Numbered from the stretch's first letter, positions 8,166-15,509 are shown. The stretch: DNA of 19,045 nt from Nitrospira sp. (GCA_015904055.1 JABMDE010000090.1:1-19045), one strand, 5' to 3'. Numbers and translations: made by a program. The notes: generated by a model from the sequence alone, not told the origin.

Positions 8166-8519
8166 TCAACCGAGTTGCTGAACACGCTCGGCGGCACTGA
8201 CCACATCGGTCAGCCGAATGCCGAACTTTTCGTTGACAACCACCACCTCTCCCCGCGCCACAAGCTTGTTATTCACCACCACTTCCATCGGCTCGCCGGC
8301 GAGCTTATCCAGCTCGATAACCGAACCTTGTGCCAGTTGCAGTAAATCTCGAATGGCCATCTTGGCAGACCCCACATACACCGCGACATTCATGGGAATA
8401 TCGAGGAGAAAATCGATATTTTTCGGGGTCTCACCCGTCTGCGCATTTTGGACGGGGGGAAATGACGCCGGCTGAGGCGACGATGCGCCGGCTTGTGTCG
8501 AGGAACCTATCTCGGCCAT
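8166..8519 (-). CDS. fliN: Flagellar switch protein FliN
   Basis: The product is 117 residues. A variable Ser/Pro/Ala-rich leader of about 35 residues precedes a complete SpoA (SPOA/FliN) domain: NIDFLLDIPMNVAVYVGSAK, then IRDLLQLAQGSVIELDKLAG and VNEKFGIRLTDV. In the family, FliN forms the lower C-ring with FliM and binds FliH, recruiting the export ATPase complex. That link matters here because FliH in this cluster carries a receiver domain. GGGAGG precedes the ATG. fliM ends 26 bp upstream. Confidence 0.96.
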   Translation of the reverse strand: MAEIGSSTQAGASSPQPASFPPVQNAQTGETPKNIDFLLDIPMNVAVYVGSAKMAIRDLLQLAQGSVIELDKLAGEPMEVVVNNKLVARGEVVVVNEKFGIRLTDVVSAAERVQQLG

Positions 8520-8545
8520 GGGAACGCCTCCCTATCAGTCCGCGG

Positions 8546-9520
8546 TCAATGAACGATCTTTGTCACGCGACATGCGTGATTGCCCTTGTAGACGCCGGAA
8601 CTTCCTTGAAATTTGAGATAGCCTTCGACGTAGCAATCCAACGGATCCCCCGGCCGTTGATCCAGCACAACCACATCGCCGGGAGCAAAGTTGAGAACGT
8701 CCCGCACTGTCACACTCGTGGTGCCCAGACGAACCGTGATGGGAAGACTGCACTCTTGTAATTTGTCCCGGAATTTCACCGCCCAACTGCTGTCCTGCTC
8801 AATTTGGTCTGAGACAAGACCTGAATACAGTTTGTCCTTGATCGGCTCCAGCATCCCGTAGGGATACACGAGAAACAGGTCTCTGGTGGTATCACCGATG
8901 ATCACCTGAAGCGTCACCACCACCACGATCTCCGACGCAGTGACAACCATGGCGAACTGCGGATTGCTTTCCGATCGCACATATTCCACCTTGATCGGCA
9001 ATACCGCCTGCCACGCCTTTTCAAGATCGGCCAGCACCTGGGTCAGCAGTTTCTTGATAATCCGGAGTTGAACCGGGGTGAAGTCCCGACCTTCCGGCTT
9101 CACATGCGTCTGACCTTTCCCGCCGAAAAAATAATCCACGATCAGATAGACAAGAAACGCATCCATGACGACCAGCGCGCTGCCCCGGAGCGGATGCATA
9201 TGAAACACGTTGAGCGACGACGGCATCGGAACCTTTTTCAGAAATTCTCCGAATTTGATCACCTGTGTACTGACGACGATGAAATCGATGGCTTCGCGCA
9301 ACATGCCGGTCCATGCAACGGACTGCCGCCTGATGAAGCGATCGTTGATCATCTCCAGCGTCGGCATTCGGCCGCGAATGATCCGCTCCTGATTCAGCAA
9401 ATCGTATTGCGCCACGCCCTCCTCGGGAGCCTCCGCAGCTTTCGGGGACGTATCCACGTCGCCCGAGGCCACCCCCTTCAGCAGCGCATCGATTTCCTCT
9501 TGCGAAAGAACTTTTTCCAT
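8546..9520 (-). CDS. fliM: Flagellar motor switch protein FliM
   Basis: At 324 residues this is normal length. The N-terminus MEKVLSQEEIDALL is the conserved CheY-phosphate binding peptide. A CheC-like middle domain follows, with the family segments TLEMINDRFIRR, MHPLRGSALVVMDAFLVYL and YFFGGKGQ. The C-terminal SPOA domain (about 245-315) contains LPITVRLGTTSVTVRDVLNFAPGD-type sequence and ends with a GVYKGNHACRV segment. In the family, FliM connects FliG to FliN in the C-ring and reverses rotation when CheY-P binds. The gene follows fliL by 11 bp. The ribosome site is weak, suggesting coupling to fliL translation. Confidence 0.97.
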   Translation of the reverse strand: MEKVLSQEEIDALLKGVASGDVDTSPKAAEAPEEGVAQYDLLNQERIIRGRMPTLEMINDRFIRRQSVAWTGMLREAIDFIVVSTQVIKFGEFLKKVPMPSSLNVFHMHPLRGSALVVMDAFLVYLIVDYFFGGKGQTHVKPEGRDFTPVQLRIIKKLLTQVLADLEKAWQAVLPIKVEYVRSESNPQFAMVVTASEIVVVVTLQVIIGDTTRDLFLVYPYGMLEPIKDKLYSGLVSDQIEQDSSWAVKFRDKLQECSLPITVRLGTTSVTVRDVLNFAPGDVVVLDQRPGDPLDCYVEGYLKFQGSSGVYKGNHACRVTKIVH

Positions 9521-9531
9521 AGCCGTACTCG

Positions 9532-10080
9532 TTACTGGACGACAAACTCGGTGAAGTACGCGGAGCGGATGCCCGGCTTCGGCAGCAACCCGTTCACCCG
9601 CTGCGTGATCTCATCGCGCAGTTGAAATTTCCCTTGCGACGTTCTCACCGTCGTCACATCCTTGCTGCTCAGCAGCACCAATACGGTGTCACGCACCTGT
9701 GCAACGCGAGCCGTCAGATCGGCTTTGACTGCCTCGGTCTCGACTTCCAATTTGACGGTGAGCTTGAGATACCGGATCTCAGGCTGGTCGGCCAAATTCA
9801 CGATGAAGGGATCCAGATCGAACATGACTCCGGGTGCTCCGGCCGGCGCGTGCTTTGCGACCTCATGACGAGGTTCAGCCTTTGCCGCAACCTCCGGCTT
9901 TTGCTCCTCTGCACTCTCAGCCGGTTTGCCTGAGCCGCCAAGCAACTTCACGGCAAGCACCGCACCACCGACGCCGACGACAAGCGCCACTGCTACCACG
10001 ATGATGAGCAATTTGATCGGCAATACCGGTGCGGCTACGCGCGCCGGCTCTTTTTCATCTGCTGTCGCTGCATCCGCCAT
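9532..10080 (-). CDS. fliL: Flagellar basal body/stator-associated protein FliL
   Basis: The product is 182 residues from the ATG at 10080. A short cytoplasmic N-terminus precedes one transmembrane helix at about 22-46 (KLLIIVVAVALVVGVGGAVL), then an Ala/Glu/Lys/Pro-rich linker, then the periplasmic FliL domain with the conserved-type DPFIVNLAD, RYLKLTVKLEV and a final ITQRVNGLLPKPGIRSAYFTEF. In the family, FliL forms rings around the stator and supports motor torque. AGGAGG lies 5 bases upstream of this ATG; the longer in-frame form to 10254 would run through the sigma-54 promoter at 10129-10144 and carries no family sequence. It is the first gene of the switch/export-gate unit. Confidence 0.93.
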   Translation of the reverse strand: MADAATADEKEPARVAAPVLPIKLLIIVVAVALVVGVGGAVLAVKLLGGSGKPAESAEEQKPEVAAKAEPRHEVAKHAPAGAPGVMFDLDPFIVNLADQPEIRYLKLTVKLEVETEAVKADLTARVAQVRDTVLVLLSSKDVTTVRTSQGKFQLRDEITQRVNGLLPKPGIRSAYFTEFVVQ

Positions 10081-10128
10081 AGGATCCTCCTGCCTTCTGA
10101 CATGACACACGAACCTCGCTGCACAAAT

Positions 10129-10144
10129 TGCAATGCCTATGCCA
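10129..10144 (-). promoter_or_regulatory. Sigma-54 (-24/-12) promoter of the fliL operon
   Basis: On the minus strand the site reads TGGCATA, 4 bases, TTGCA. This matches the consensus TGGCACG-N4-TTGCW at all key positions: GG and GC are exactly 10 bases apart and only the sixth and seventh -24 bases differ. The expected transcript start is near 10118, leaving about a 38-base leader before the fliL ATG. In polarly flagellated bacteria, sigma-54 with an enhancer-binding protein commonly drives this class of flagellar genes. The activator gene is not in the window. Confidence 0.75.
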
Positions 10145-10246
10145 TGTGCCGGAACAACATGTGATCGGGGAGCCTCTCGCAAATCACTGCGCCAGACGCG
10201 GCTCCGCGCATACCCGGCATACTGAACGGGAATCCAATACCCGACG

Positions 10247-10270
10247 GGCGTCAAGCGATCGCTTGACGCC
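10247..10270. repeat. 24-bp perfect palindrome
   Basis: Each 12-bp half (GGCGTCAAGCGA and its complement) is exact. As RNA it can fold as a 9-bp stem with a 6-base CGAUCG loop. Three further bases pair outside it if one G is bulged. It shares two bases with the neighbouring hairpin at 10269-10286. It could be a protein-binding site about 100-120 bp upstream of the fliL promoter, or an RNA stem at the end of the flgE transcript. Confidence 0.6.
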
Positions 10271-10286
10271 GTCAGAAAACTGACGG
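10269..10286. repeat. 7-bp-stem hairpin with a tetraloop
   Basis: The arms CCGTCAG (10269-10275) and CTGACGG (10280-10286) are perfectly complementary and enclose AAAA (UUUU in minus-strand RNA). It abuts and overlaps the 24-bp palindrome by two bases. No U-tract follows directly, so it is not a typical terminator by itself. Confidence 0.5.
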
Positions 10287-10350
10287 TCTACATGCTCAGC
10301 CGGAGGGATTCTGTGACGGAGGAGGATCGAACCAGATCAAGGGGAAGAGG

Positions 10351-10382
10351 CCGGACTGAGAGAGTGTTCCCTCTCAGTCCGG
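10351..10382 (-). terminator. Hairpin after flgE, probable terminator or mRNA 3' stabiliser
   Basis: A perfect 12-bp stem (10351-10362 with 10371-10382, arm CCGGACTGAGAG) encloses an 8-base loop. It begins 12 bases after the flgE stop codon in the minus-strand transcript. The sequence after it is pyrimidine-rich (CCTCTTCCCCTT) rather than a clean U-run. Termination may therefore be partial, or the stem may protect the 3' end of the abundant hook mRNA. Confidence 0.6.
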
Positions 10383-10394
10383 TGCTACTGCGGC

Positions 10395-12131
10395 TTATCG
10401 TTTCAGATTCACCAGTTCCTGGAGGATTTCATCTGATGTGGTAATCACCCTGGAATTCGCCTGGAATCCGCGTTGCGCGGCAATCATGTCGATGAAACTT
10501 TCACCAAGATCCACATTCGACAGTTCAAGCGAATTGGACAGCACACGGCCAAGTCCAGCGCTGTCCGGTGTCCCGGTCACGGGCTGGCCGGAATTTCCAG
10601 ATTGCGCAAACGTGTTTTTGCCCGTCCGTGTCAGACCGATGGGATCCGGGAAACGCGCAAGCACCACCTGGGCCAAGGCACGGAGTTGTCCATTGGAAAA
10701 TCTCCCGCTGATGGTCCCATTGGAATCGACGGAAAAGGCTTGCAACGATCCCGCAGCGAATCCATCTTGAGTTTGCTGTACCAAGGCCGAGGTTGAACCA
10801 AACTGTGTCGTCCCGTCCAATCCGGACCCGCCGTCGGTCGTCACGCTGGTTCCATAGTTCATAACGATCGACTGGTCTTGTGTGGCACCGTTGAAATCGA
10901 TTTGCAGCTCGCCCGGCGTGGTCCCGACAGTGCCCGCGGCAGTCCCGGTATCGTAACGAGTGACCGGACTTTCCCGATCCAGCGTTCCATTGGTCCCGAA
11001 GGTCAAGGTGCCGGATCCCACCCTCACGATGCCCAAGCTCGCATCAATGTTGCTCGAATCATAGTTCGCCGTCACGACATCGGAGGCGCTTGCCACCACA
11101 TTGTAGTTCCACGTATTTTCACCGACACGGGTAAAATATGTGGTCAGCAGATGGCTGTTGCCAAGCGAGTCGAAGACCGTCATCGAAGTTGAAAAATTGG
11201 AAGTCGCCGGTGGATCGGACAACAGAAAATTTGTGCCCGTCGTGGAGGTCCCAGTGGTCATATTCAAATTTGCAGCCAGTGTGTCGCCGCCGTTGGCAGT
11301 GATCGCCACCGTCCCCGTCCCGGTCGTCGAGTTGTTCGTCGTGCCGGTGATGCCCGACGTAAAGGTGAATATATTCGAGGCATTGACGGATGCCGTAAAA
11401 CCGGAGTAGGCCGCCGCTCTGAACGGATCGTTCGGCACCAATGCACGGACGCCGTTCTGAATGGCCGTCGCCAGCGCCGCTCCGGTCAGACCATTGGCTA
11501 CGGTGACGGTCTGTACACCGTCCCCGTTCAGATCGATGTCAAACGACGTGTTACCGGCCGCAGTGGTCGTCACCGAAGCCGCAGAGCCCACCACATTCCC
11601 TCGCACGCCAGTCTGATTCGTTGCGGAATTCAAGTTGGCCGCCACCAGGGCAACAGTCGTTGCCCGCGGAGAGGCCGTGGTGGACGGCAAGGCGATATCT
11701 CCGATCGTCCCGGTAATCGTACCCGTGGTATCCGCCAAGAACCCTTGCAGTTTAAACCCGGACGGATCGACCACATTGTTGTTCCGGTCCAATCGGAACA
11801 GCCCCGCGCGCGAATAGTACGTCCCACCTTGCGCATCTTCCACCACAAAGAAGCCGTTCCCATCGATGGCCAGATCCAACACATTCGATGACGTAGCCAG
11901 AGACCCCTGGGAAAAATTACCTTGCACGGAAGTCAGCGACACGCCGATGCCTGTTTGCACGGCACCAGACCCGCCAGAAATCGACGAGCTGATCAAATCT
12001 GCAAACGTCGCTTTGCTCCCCTTGAAACCGACCGTACTCATATTGGCGATGTTGTTTCCAATTACCGACAGCGCTGTCCCGTTGGCATTGAGTCCGCTCA
12101 CCCCGGCAAATAACGACGATAGAATTCCCAT
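10395..12131 (-). CDS. flgE: Flagellar hook protein FlgE
   Basis: The product is 578 residues. The N-terminal rod/hook helix region is textbook: GILSSLFAGVSGLNANGTAL and IGNNIANMSTVGFKGS within residues 2-38, followed by LDLAIDGNGFFVV. The C-terminus (SLELSNVDLGESFIDMIAAQ, then RGFQANSRVITTSDEILQEL) is the matching helical partner. The middle is a long Thr/Ser/Gly/Asn-rich beta region with FlaE-like sequence (about 325-480). The protein is larger than the roughly 400-residue enterobacterial FlgE, the extra length lying in the surface-exposed central domains. In the family, FlgE polymerises into the hook after export. AAGGAGGA precedes the ATG, 40 bp after flgD. A 12-bp-stem hairpin follows the stop. 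Confidence 0.96.
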   Translation of the reverse strand: MGILSSLFAGVSGLNANGTALSVIGNNIANMSTVGFKGSKATFADLISSSISGGSGAVQTGIGVSLTSVQGNFSQGSLATSSNVLDLAIDGNGFFVVEDAQGGTYYSRAGLFRLDRNNNVVDPSGFKLQGFLADTTGTITGTIGDIALPSTTASPRATTVALVAANLNSATNQTGVRGNVVGSAASVTTTAAGNTSFDIDLNGDGVQTVTVANGLTGAALATAIQNGVRALVPNDPFRAAAYSGFTASVNASNIFTFTSGITGTTNNSTTGTGTVAITANGGDTLAANLNMTTGTSTTGTNFLLSDPPATSNFSTSMTVFDSLGNSHLLTTYFTRVGENTWNYNVVASASDVVTANYDSSNIDASLGIVRVGSGTLTFGTNGTLDRESPVTRYDTGTAAGTVGTTPGELQIDFNGATQDQSIVMNYGTSVTTDGGSGLDGTTQFGSTSALVQQTQDGFAAGSLQAFSVDSNGTISGRFSNGQLRALAQVVLARFPDPIGLTRTGKNTFAQSGNSGQPVTGTPDSAGLGRVLSNSLELSNVDLGESFIDMIAAQRGFQANSRVITTSDEILQELVNLKR

Positions 12132-12171
12132 GAGCCCAATCCTCCTTCTTCCGTTGCAGGTTCTATTCTTC

Positions 12172-12825
12172 TTACCGTAGCTCGATTACCGCCGATGGAT
12201 CGATACTGAGATCGCCGGCGACCAGCTTGGGTTTCCCCTCTTCCATGCGAATGCCGGACACCGTCAATTGTCCCGCAGTCCGCGCGTTCACCGGCGCGCC
12301 CAGCGCATCCGTTGCCGTCAGAACATACTGATAGATTCCTGCCGGCATGAGCGCCCCATTCTGGTTCCGTCCGTCCCATTCAGACAGATTGGCTCCTGCC
12401 TGGCGATCCCCATAGTCCAGCGTACGGATGACCTGCCCCTGTGGATCCAAGATGTTGACGCGCACAGCCGCCGCATTCTGGTCCAGGGCGTAGCCGATGG
12501 AAGCCGGCCCATTGCCTAGCTGAACGAGCGCGTGATTGACTGTCACGGTCCGGCCGACCATCGGAAGCAGCGAAAACTGGAGCGATGCAGCCTGGGCATC
12601 GAGGCTCCGCTGGAGGAGCTGTGCCTGCTTTGCGCTTTGCTCCAATTGGCTGAATTGGGCAAGTTGGGCGACGAACTCCGTATTGTTTGTTGGATTCAGC
12701 GGATCCTGGTTCTTCAGCTGCGTGACGAGCAAGGTGAGAAAGTCGCCTTGTCCCAACTCACGGGGGCCCGTCGCCTTCCGCGCCGGTGCAGTCGGAGTGG
12801 ATGAGAGTGCGGATAGATCAATCAT
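12172..12825 (-). CDS. flgD: Flagellar hook cap / scaffolding protein FlgD
   Basis: The product is 217 residues. The conserved N-terminal export/capping segment is clear at about 24-66 (LGQGDFLTLLVTQLKNQDPL, then EFVAQLAQFSQLEQ). The C-terminal half has the FlgD Tudor/Ig-like regions, including VRVNILDPQGQVIRTLDYG and the LSEWDGRNQNGALMPAGIY pattern (FlgD_ig). In the family, FlgD caps the growing hook so that FlgE subunits fold at the tip. GAGGAG lies 9 bases upstream of the ATG. It lies between fliK and flgE, a standard order that groups hook length control, cap and subunit in one transcript. Confidence 0.96.
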   Translation of the reverse strand: MIDLSALSSTPTAPARKATGPRELGQGDFLTLLVTQLKNQDPLNPTNNTEFVAQLAQFSQLEQSAKQAQLLQRSLDAQAASLQFSLLPMVGRTVTVNHALVQLGNGPASIGYALDQNAAAVRVNILDPQGQVIRTLDYGDRQAGANLSEWDGRNQNGALMPAGIYQYVLTATDALGAPVNARTAGQLTVSGIRMEEGKPKLVAGDLSIDPSAVIELR

Positions 12826-12891
12826 GTTCTGTGCTCCTCATCTGTTCAGGCCACAAGATTCAGCCGACCCTGGGACCATGATCGCCGGCTG

Positions 12892-14646
12892 TCACAATAC
12901 CTGGCCCTCATCACCCTGAGACGAGCCGTGCTGCCAGCTGCGGCCCTGATCGTGAGAGGGGCCCTGCTGGAACGACCGTCCTGCATTTTGACGATCGATA
13001 TCGACACGGAACTGTCCCATTTCCAATCCATTGGCCTGCAACGCAGTCTGTAACCGCTCCTGCCCATTGATAAGGAATTGCCCCACCTCCGCTCTGTCTG
13101 ACGACAGGTAGGTGTGGACAACCTCATTCGCCAGCGCCACACGGATATTGATGCGGCCGAGATCCGTTTGTGCCACTTCAAACACGACTGACCGGGCGGT
13201 CGCAGCCAGAAGTGATTCTCCGGCATCCCGAGAGGCCGGAACCGGCGGGGCCGGTACGGGACTCGATACCGGAGAGGACTCGACAGGTCGAGAGGCGGAA
13301 AGTGCGGCTGTTCCGGCCGTTCCAACTTCACCGGCCATCGTACTCGCAAAACCTATAGCAGTGGGTGCTGCCGCCATGTGGTACGGTGAAGGAGATTCAT
13401 GGTCCGCGTGCTCTCGGCTGCCCTGTTCAGACCAATCCAAACCGGATTCAAGTGCGCCATCGGCAATCACATGATGATCGGGCGGCATGGCGGATAGCGA
13501 CTTCGTCTCGTACGCATCTGTCTGCGAGAGAGTTGGCGCATTGGCCGGAACAACGATTGAGGCCAGCCGCTCAGGCTGTATGGCCTGAACCGGGCTGACG
13601 GAATCGGAGGGACGTGACGACGGCACATTTTCCAGCCCCGGCCATGTGGAAGAGCCCAGGCGCGTCCGGTCGAGATCGGCCTGCTGTGATAATAGCGGCG
13701 CCCCGTTCGGCGAAGAAACCGATTGAGTTCCTCCGTGAGAATCAATTCCCTTCTGTCCCACATTGCCACGGACAGATTGGACTTCATCCCCGGCCTCCTG
13801 CTGTGCTTGGAGAACCGTTGCTGCGACAATACCCCGCATATCCTCCGGCCGTCCCTCGTGCTGTATCTCGGCGTTGAGTCGGCTATCCTGCGCAAGAAGA
13901 TCGCGGCTCGCCGCATGACCCGGCAACACACCAGTCGCTGCAACCAAGGTCAGACCGAACGGTGTCGGATTCGGGGCTGAGCCTTCATGATGTTTCACAC
14001 CTGACGGATCACTGCCCTCTCCACTGTCTGCCCCTACGGCATCCGATTGCATGATCAATGGCACCGGGGTCAGAGTCTCACTGAGTGCGGGCAGCGCAAT
14101 ATGAGACGCGGGATGGGCATAATCCCCGGGCAACCACGATTCAGGATTCGCCTTGGGAGCATCGGCCGCTTCCGACATATTCAACCCTGGGTGGCTACCT
14201 TCTTCTGCCGTGTTCTTCCAGGATTCAGACTCGTGATGATGTTGGGAGGACTGGCTCTCCGATATCCCAGCCTGGCCTTCCTGCGATGCGCGATCGGTCC
14301 TTGGCGTGTTGGATCGTTCTGATGTATTCAGGCCCACCCGTCTGCCTTCCTCCAACTTGTCCGGCTGGGATTCAGACCGTTGGTGCCGAGAAGAGCGATC
14401 CAGTTGGACCTTTGTCCTCTCTGCTCGATCCATGCGGTCCGGCGCATCCACCAGCCGCTGATCTCCGGATTTTCGCGAGAGCTCAGTCTCCCGCTCTCGG
14501 TTGATCGTATGGAGAATGGTGGAAAATCTTTTTCGGGCTCCGATCTCAGCCGACCGAGATGCCCGATTAGGAAGACTTCCGGCTCGCTCCGACGAAGGCC
14601 CCGCATTTGAAGCGGCCACCTGCGGTATAAAGGCATTCGTACTCAT
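12892..14646 (-). CDS. fliK: Flagellar hook-length control protein FliK
   Basis: The product is 584 residues. Most of it (about 1-470) is low-complexity, polar, Ser/Gln/Glu/Pro/Ala-rich sequence, as expected for an unfolded molecular ruler. The C-terminal ~75 residues (about 479-552) match the Flg_hook domain: VVFEVAQTDLGRINIRVAL, then EVGQFLINGQERLQTALQAN, GLEMGQFRVDI. A Gln/Ser/His-rich tail follows. In the family, FliK is exported, measures the hook and its C-domain switches FlhB specificity. The FlhB with intact NPTH is encoded downstream. The ribosome site before ATG 14646 is weak (AGAGGG at a long distance). A sigma-54-like promoter lies 51-66 bases upstream, so it is probably the first gene of its unit. 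Confidence 0.88.
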   Translation of the reverse strand: MSTNAFIPQVAASNAGPSSERAGSLPNRASRSAEIGARKRFSTILHTINRERETELSRKSGDQRLVDAPDRMDRAERTKVQLDRSSRHQRSESQPDKLEEGRRVGLNTSERSNTPRTDRASQEGQAGISESQSSQHHHESESWKNTAEEGSHPGLNMSEAADAPKANPESWLPGDYAHPASHIALPALSETLTPVPLIMQSDAVGADSGEGSDPSGVKHHEGSAPNPTPFGLTLVAATGVLPGHAASRDLLAQDSRLNAEIQHEGRPEDMRGIVAATVLQAQQEAGDEVQSVRGNVGQKGIDSHGGTQSVSSPNGAPLLSQQADLDRTRLGSSTWPGLENVPSSRPSDSVSPVQAIQPERLASIVVPANAPTLSQTDAYETKSLSAMPPDHHVIADGALESGLDWSEQGSREHADHESPSPYHMAAAPTAIGFASTMAGEVGTAGTAALSASRPVESSPVSSPVPAPPVPASRDAGESLLAATARSVVFEVAQTDLGRINIRVALANEVVHTYLSSDRAEVGQFLINGQERLQTALQANGLEMGQFRVDIDRQNAGRSFQQGPSHDQGRSWQHGSSQGDEGQVL

Positions 14647-14696
14647 AAACGAATAACGCCCTCTCTGACGTGATCAACCGGCACGCCAAGGGACAA

Positions 14697-14712
14697 TACA
14701 AAGCTTGTGCCA
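14697..14712 (-). promoter_or_regulatory. Sigma-54-like promoter upstream of fliK
   Basis: On the minus strand it reads TGGCACA, 4 bases, TTGTA. The -24 box is a near-perfect match and the spacing is right, but the -12 element has GT instead of GC. The predicted start near 14686 would give a leader of about 40 bases before fliK, nearly the same geometry as the better site upstream of fliL. That positional match supports it despite the -12 mismatch. Confidence 0.5.
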
Positions 14713-14863
14713 CAGACATTGCTCAACAAAACCCCACAAATTACGGCCTTTTCCAGGAAATAGAGACTGAACGGCCGGCCACAAGGAAGTTTTTACTGGG
14801 TAGCAGGAACTTTCTTGCCGGTGCGCACGGTAGCACCGTGGCATACAAGAGAATCGAATTGTA

Positions 14864-14897
14864 CGGTACGCATGATGCGGCAGCAGCATGCGTACCG
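14864..14897. repeat. Inverted repeat with 11-bp perfect arms
   Basis: The arms CGGTACGCATG (14864-14874) and CATGCGTACCG (14887-14897) enclose a 12-base centre. It lies about 150-200 bp upstream of the fliK promoter candidate, a typical distance for an enhancer-binding site. It could instead be an RNA hairpin or a mobile-element relic. Confidence 0.5.
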
Positions 14898-15275
14898 AGC
14901 TGAGGATCAGGGCGTAAGAGGTCAACCCCACATCCAACAGGAAGTGCGAATGAGACGGAGAACGAGTGGGTTGTCAGTTGTGATGCCAGACTGTGCATTG
15001 ATCTTCTCAGAAGGTCTGGTATCTGCCGAAGATCTGCCTCCATTGCCTACAGCTCAACCCGAGTCGGCCGATACAATATGCCGGCCGGTGGATGGACCAA
15101 CCCGACAGCGATTGAGGAGGGCGGGATCATTTACAGAGGCGACGTCAAGACCGATGTCGTCTGAAGCCGTTGCCACAGGAACGGCGGCGCACCGGCGAAC
15201 ACAGGCGTACGAGACCTTCGCGATCCCAATTTAGTCGCCGTATTTTTGACGCCTTCTGGTTCTAACGCGTAGCGG

Positions 15276-15381
15276 CAGGACTTCCAAAACGAAGATGCAG
15301 GACTATCCCGCGCTCCTGACTGAGGAGCAGATCCGGCACGTGACGGCCGGCGTCCAGGCAGTTTGCTACGAACCATCATGA
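15276..15381 (+). pseudogene. Possible decayed C-terminal end of a DegT-type aminotransferase
   Basis: From 15295 the plus strand encodes 28 residues (MQDYPALLTEEQIRHVTAGV and 8 more). This resembles the C-terminal pattern of DegT/DnrJ/EryC1 sugar aminotransferases (LP-x-YPxLTEEQ-x-x-V). Just upstream, in another frame (15276-15302), QDFQNEDAG could be the preceding segment, implying a frameshift or deletion. No upstream body of the gene is recognisable. The match is short and from memory, so it may be coincidence. Such enzymes do occur in flagellin glycosylation, which would fit the setting. Confidence 0.25.
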
Positions 15382-15471
15382 ATCGTGTGGGATACGGAGT
15401 GATGGACCCGCTTCATTCCATCTTTCCGAGAATCGGCTGGAGTCGCCTCCACACACACGAGGCTGATCATG

Positions 15472-15509
15472 ACAAAGGGGGAGAGGGCACAGGCCCTCTC
15501 CCCCTTTGT
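15472..15509 (-). terminator. Strong, probably bidirectional intrinsic terminator
   Basis: A perfect 17-bp stem (15472-15488 with 15493-15509, arm ACAAAGGGGGAGAGGGC) closes a 4-base loop. Both orientations end in CCCTTTGT, giving a short U-containing tail either way. It lies about 135 bp downstream of the motE-like stop codon and probably ends that transcript. No plus-strand gene is known nearby. Confidence 0.85.

Larger units (their letters stand above)
10081..10394. other. flgE-fliL intergenic region with promoter and hairpins
   Basis: This 314-bp stretch has no gene. Following the minus strand from flgE it holds a 12-bp-stem hairpin (10382-10351), a 7-bp-stem hairpin (10286-10269), a 24-bp perfect palindrome (10270-10247), a sigma-54-type promoter (10144-10129) and the fliL ribosome site (10091-10086). 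This is consistent with the end of one transcription unit and the start of the next. Confidence 0.75.

Noticed and set aside
10081..10254. N-terminal extension of fliL to 10254
   Set aside because: It would translate through the sigma-54 promoter and part of the palindrome; the ATG at 10080 has AGGAGG 5 bases upstream and gives a normal FliL.
10310..10337. tRNA T-arm-like sequence GGTTCGATCC on the minus strand between flgE and fliL
   Set aside because: The flanking bases do not form a T-stem and no D-arm, anticodon arm or acceptor stem can be drawn around it.
14741..15043. 100-codon minus-strand open frame in the 1 kb spacer
   Set aside because: It has no start signal and no recognisable family, and it crosses the inverted repeat; probably chance.
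14815..15234. 139-codon plus-strand open frame in the 1 kb spacer
   Set aside because: It has no ribosome site and no recognisable motif, its composition looks random, and it spans the 14864-14897 inverted repeat.
15131..15379. 82-codon minus-strand frame that might be a transposase piece
   Set aside because: I could not identify any transposase motif, and no terminal inverted repeats or target duplication flank it.
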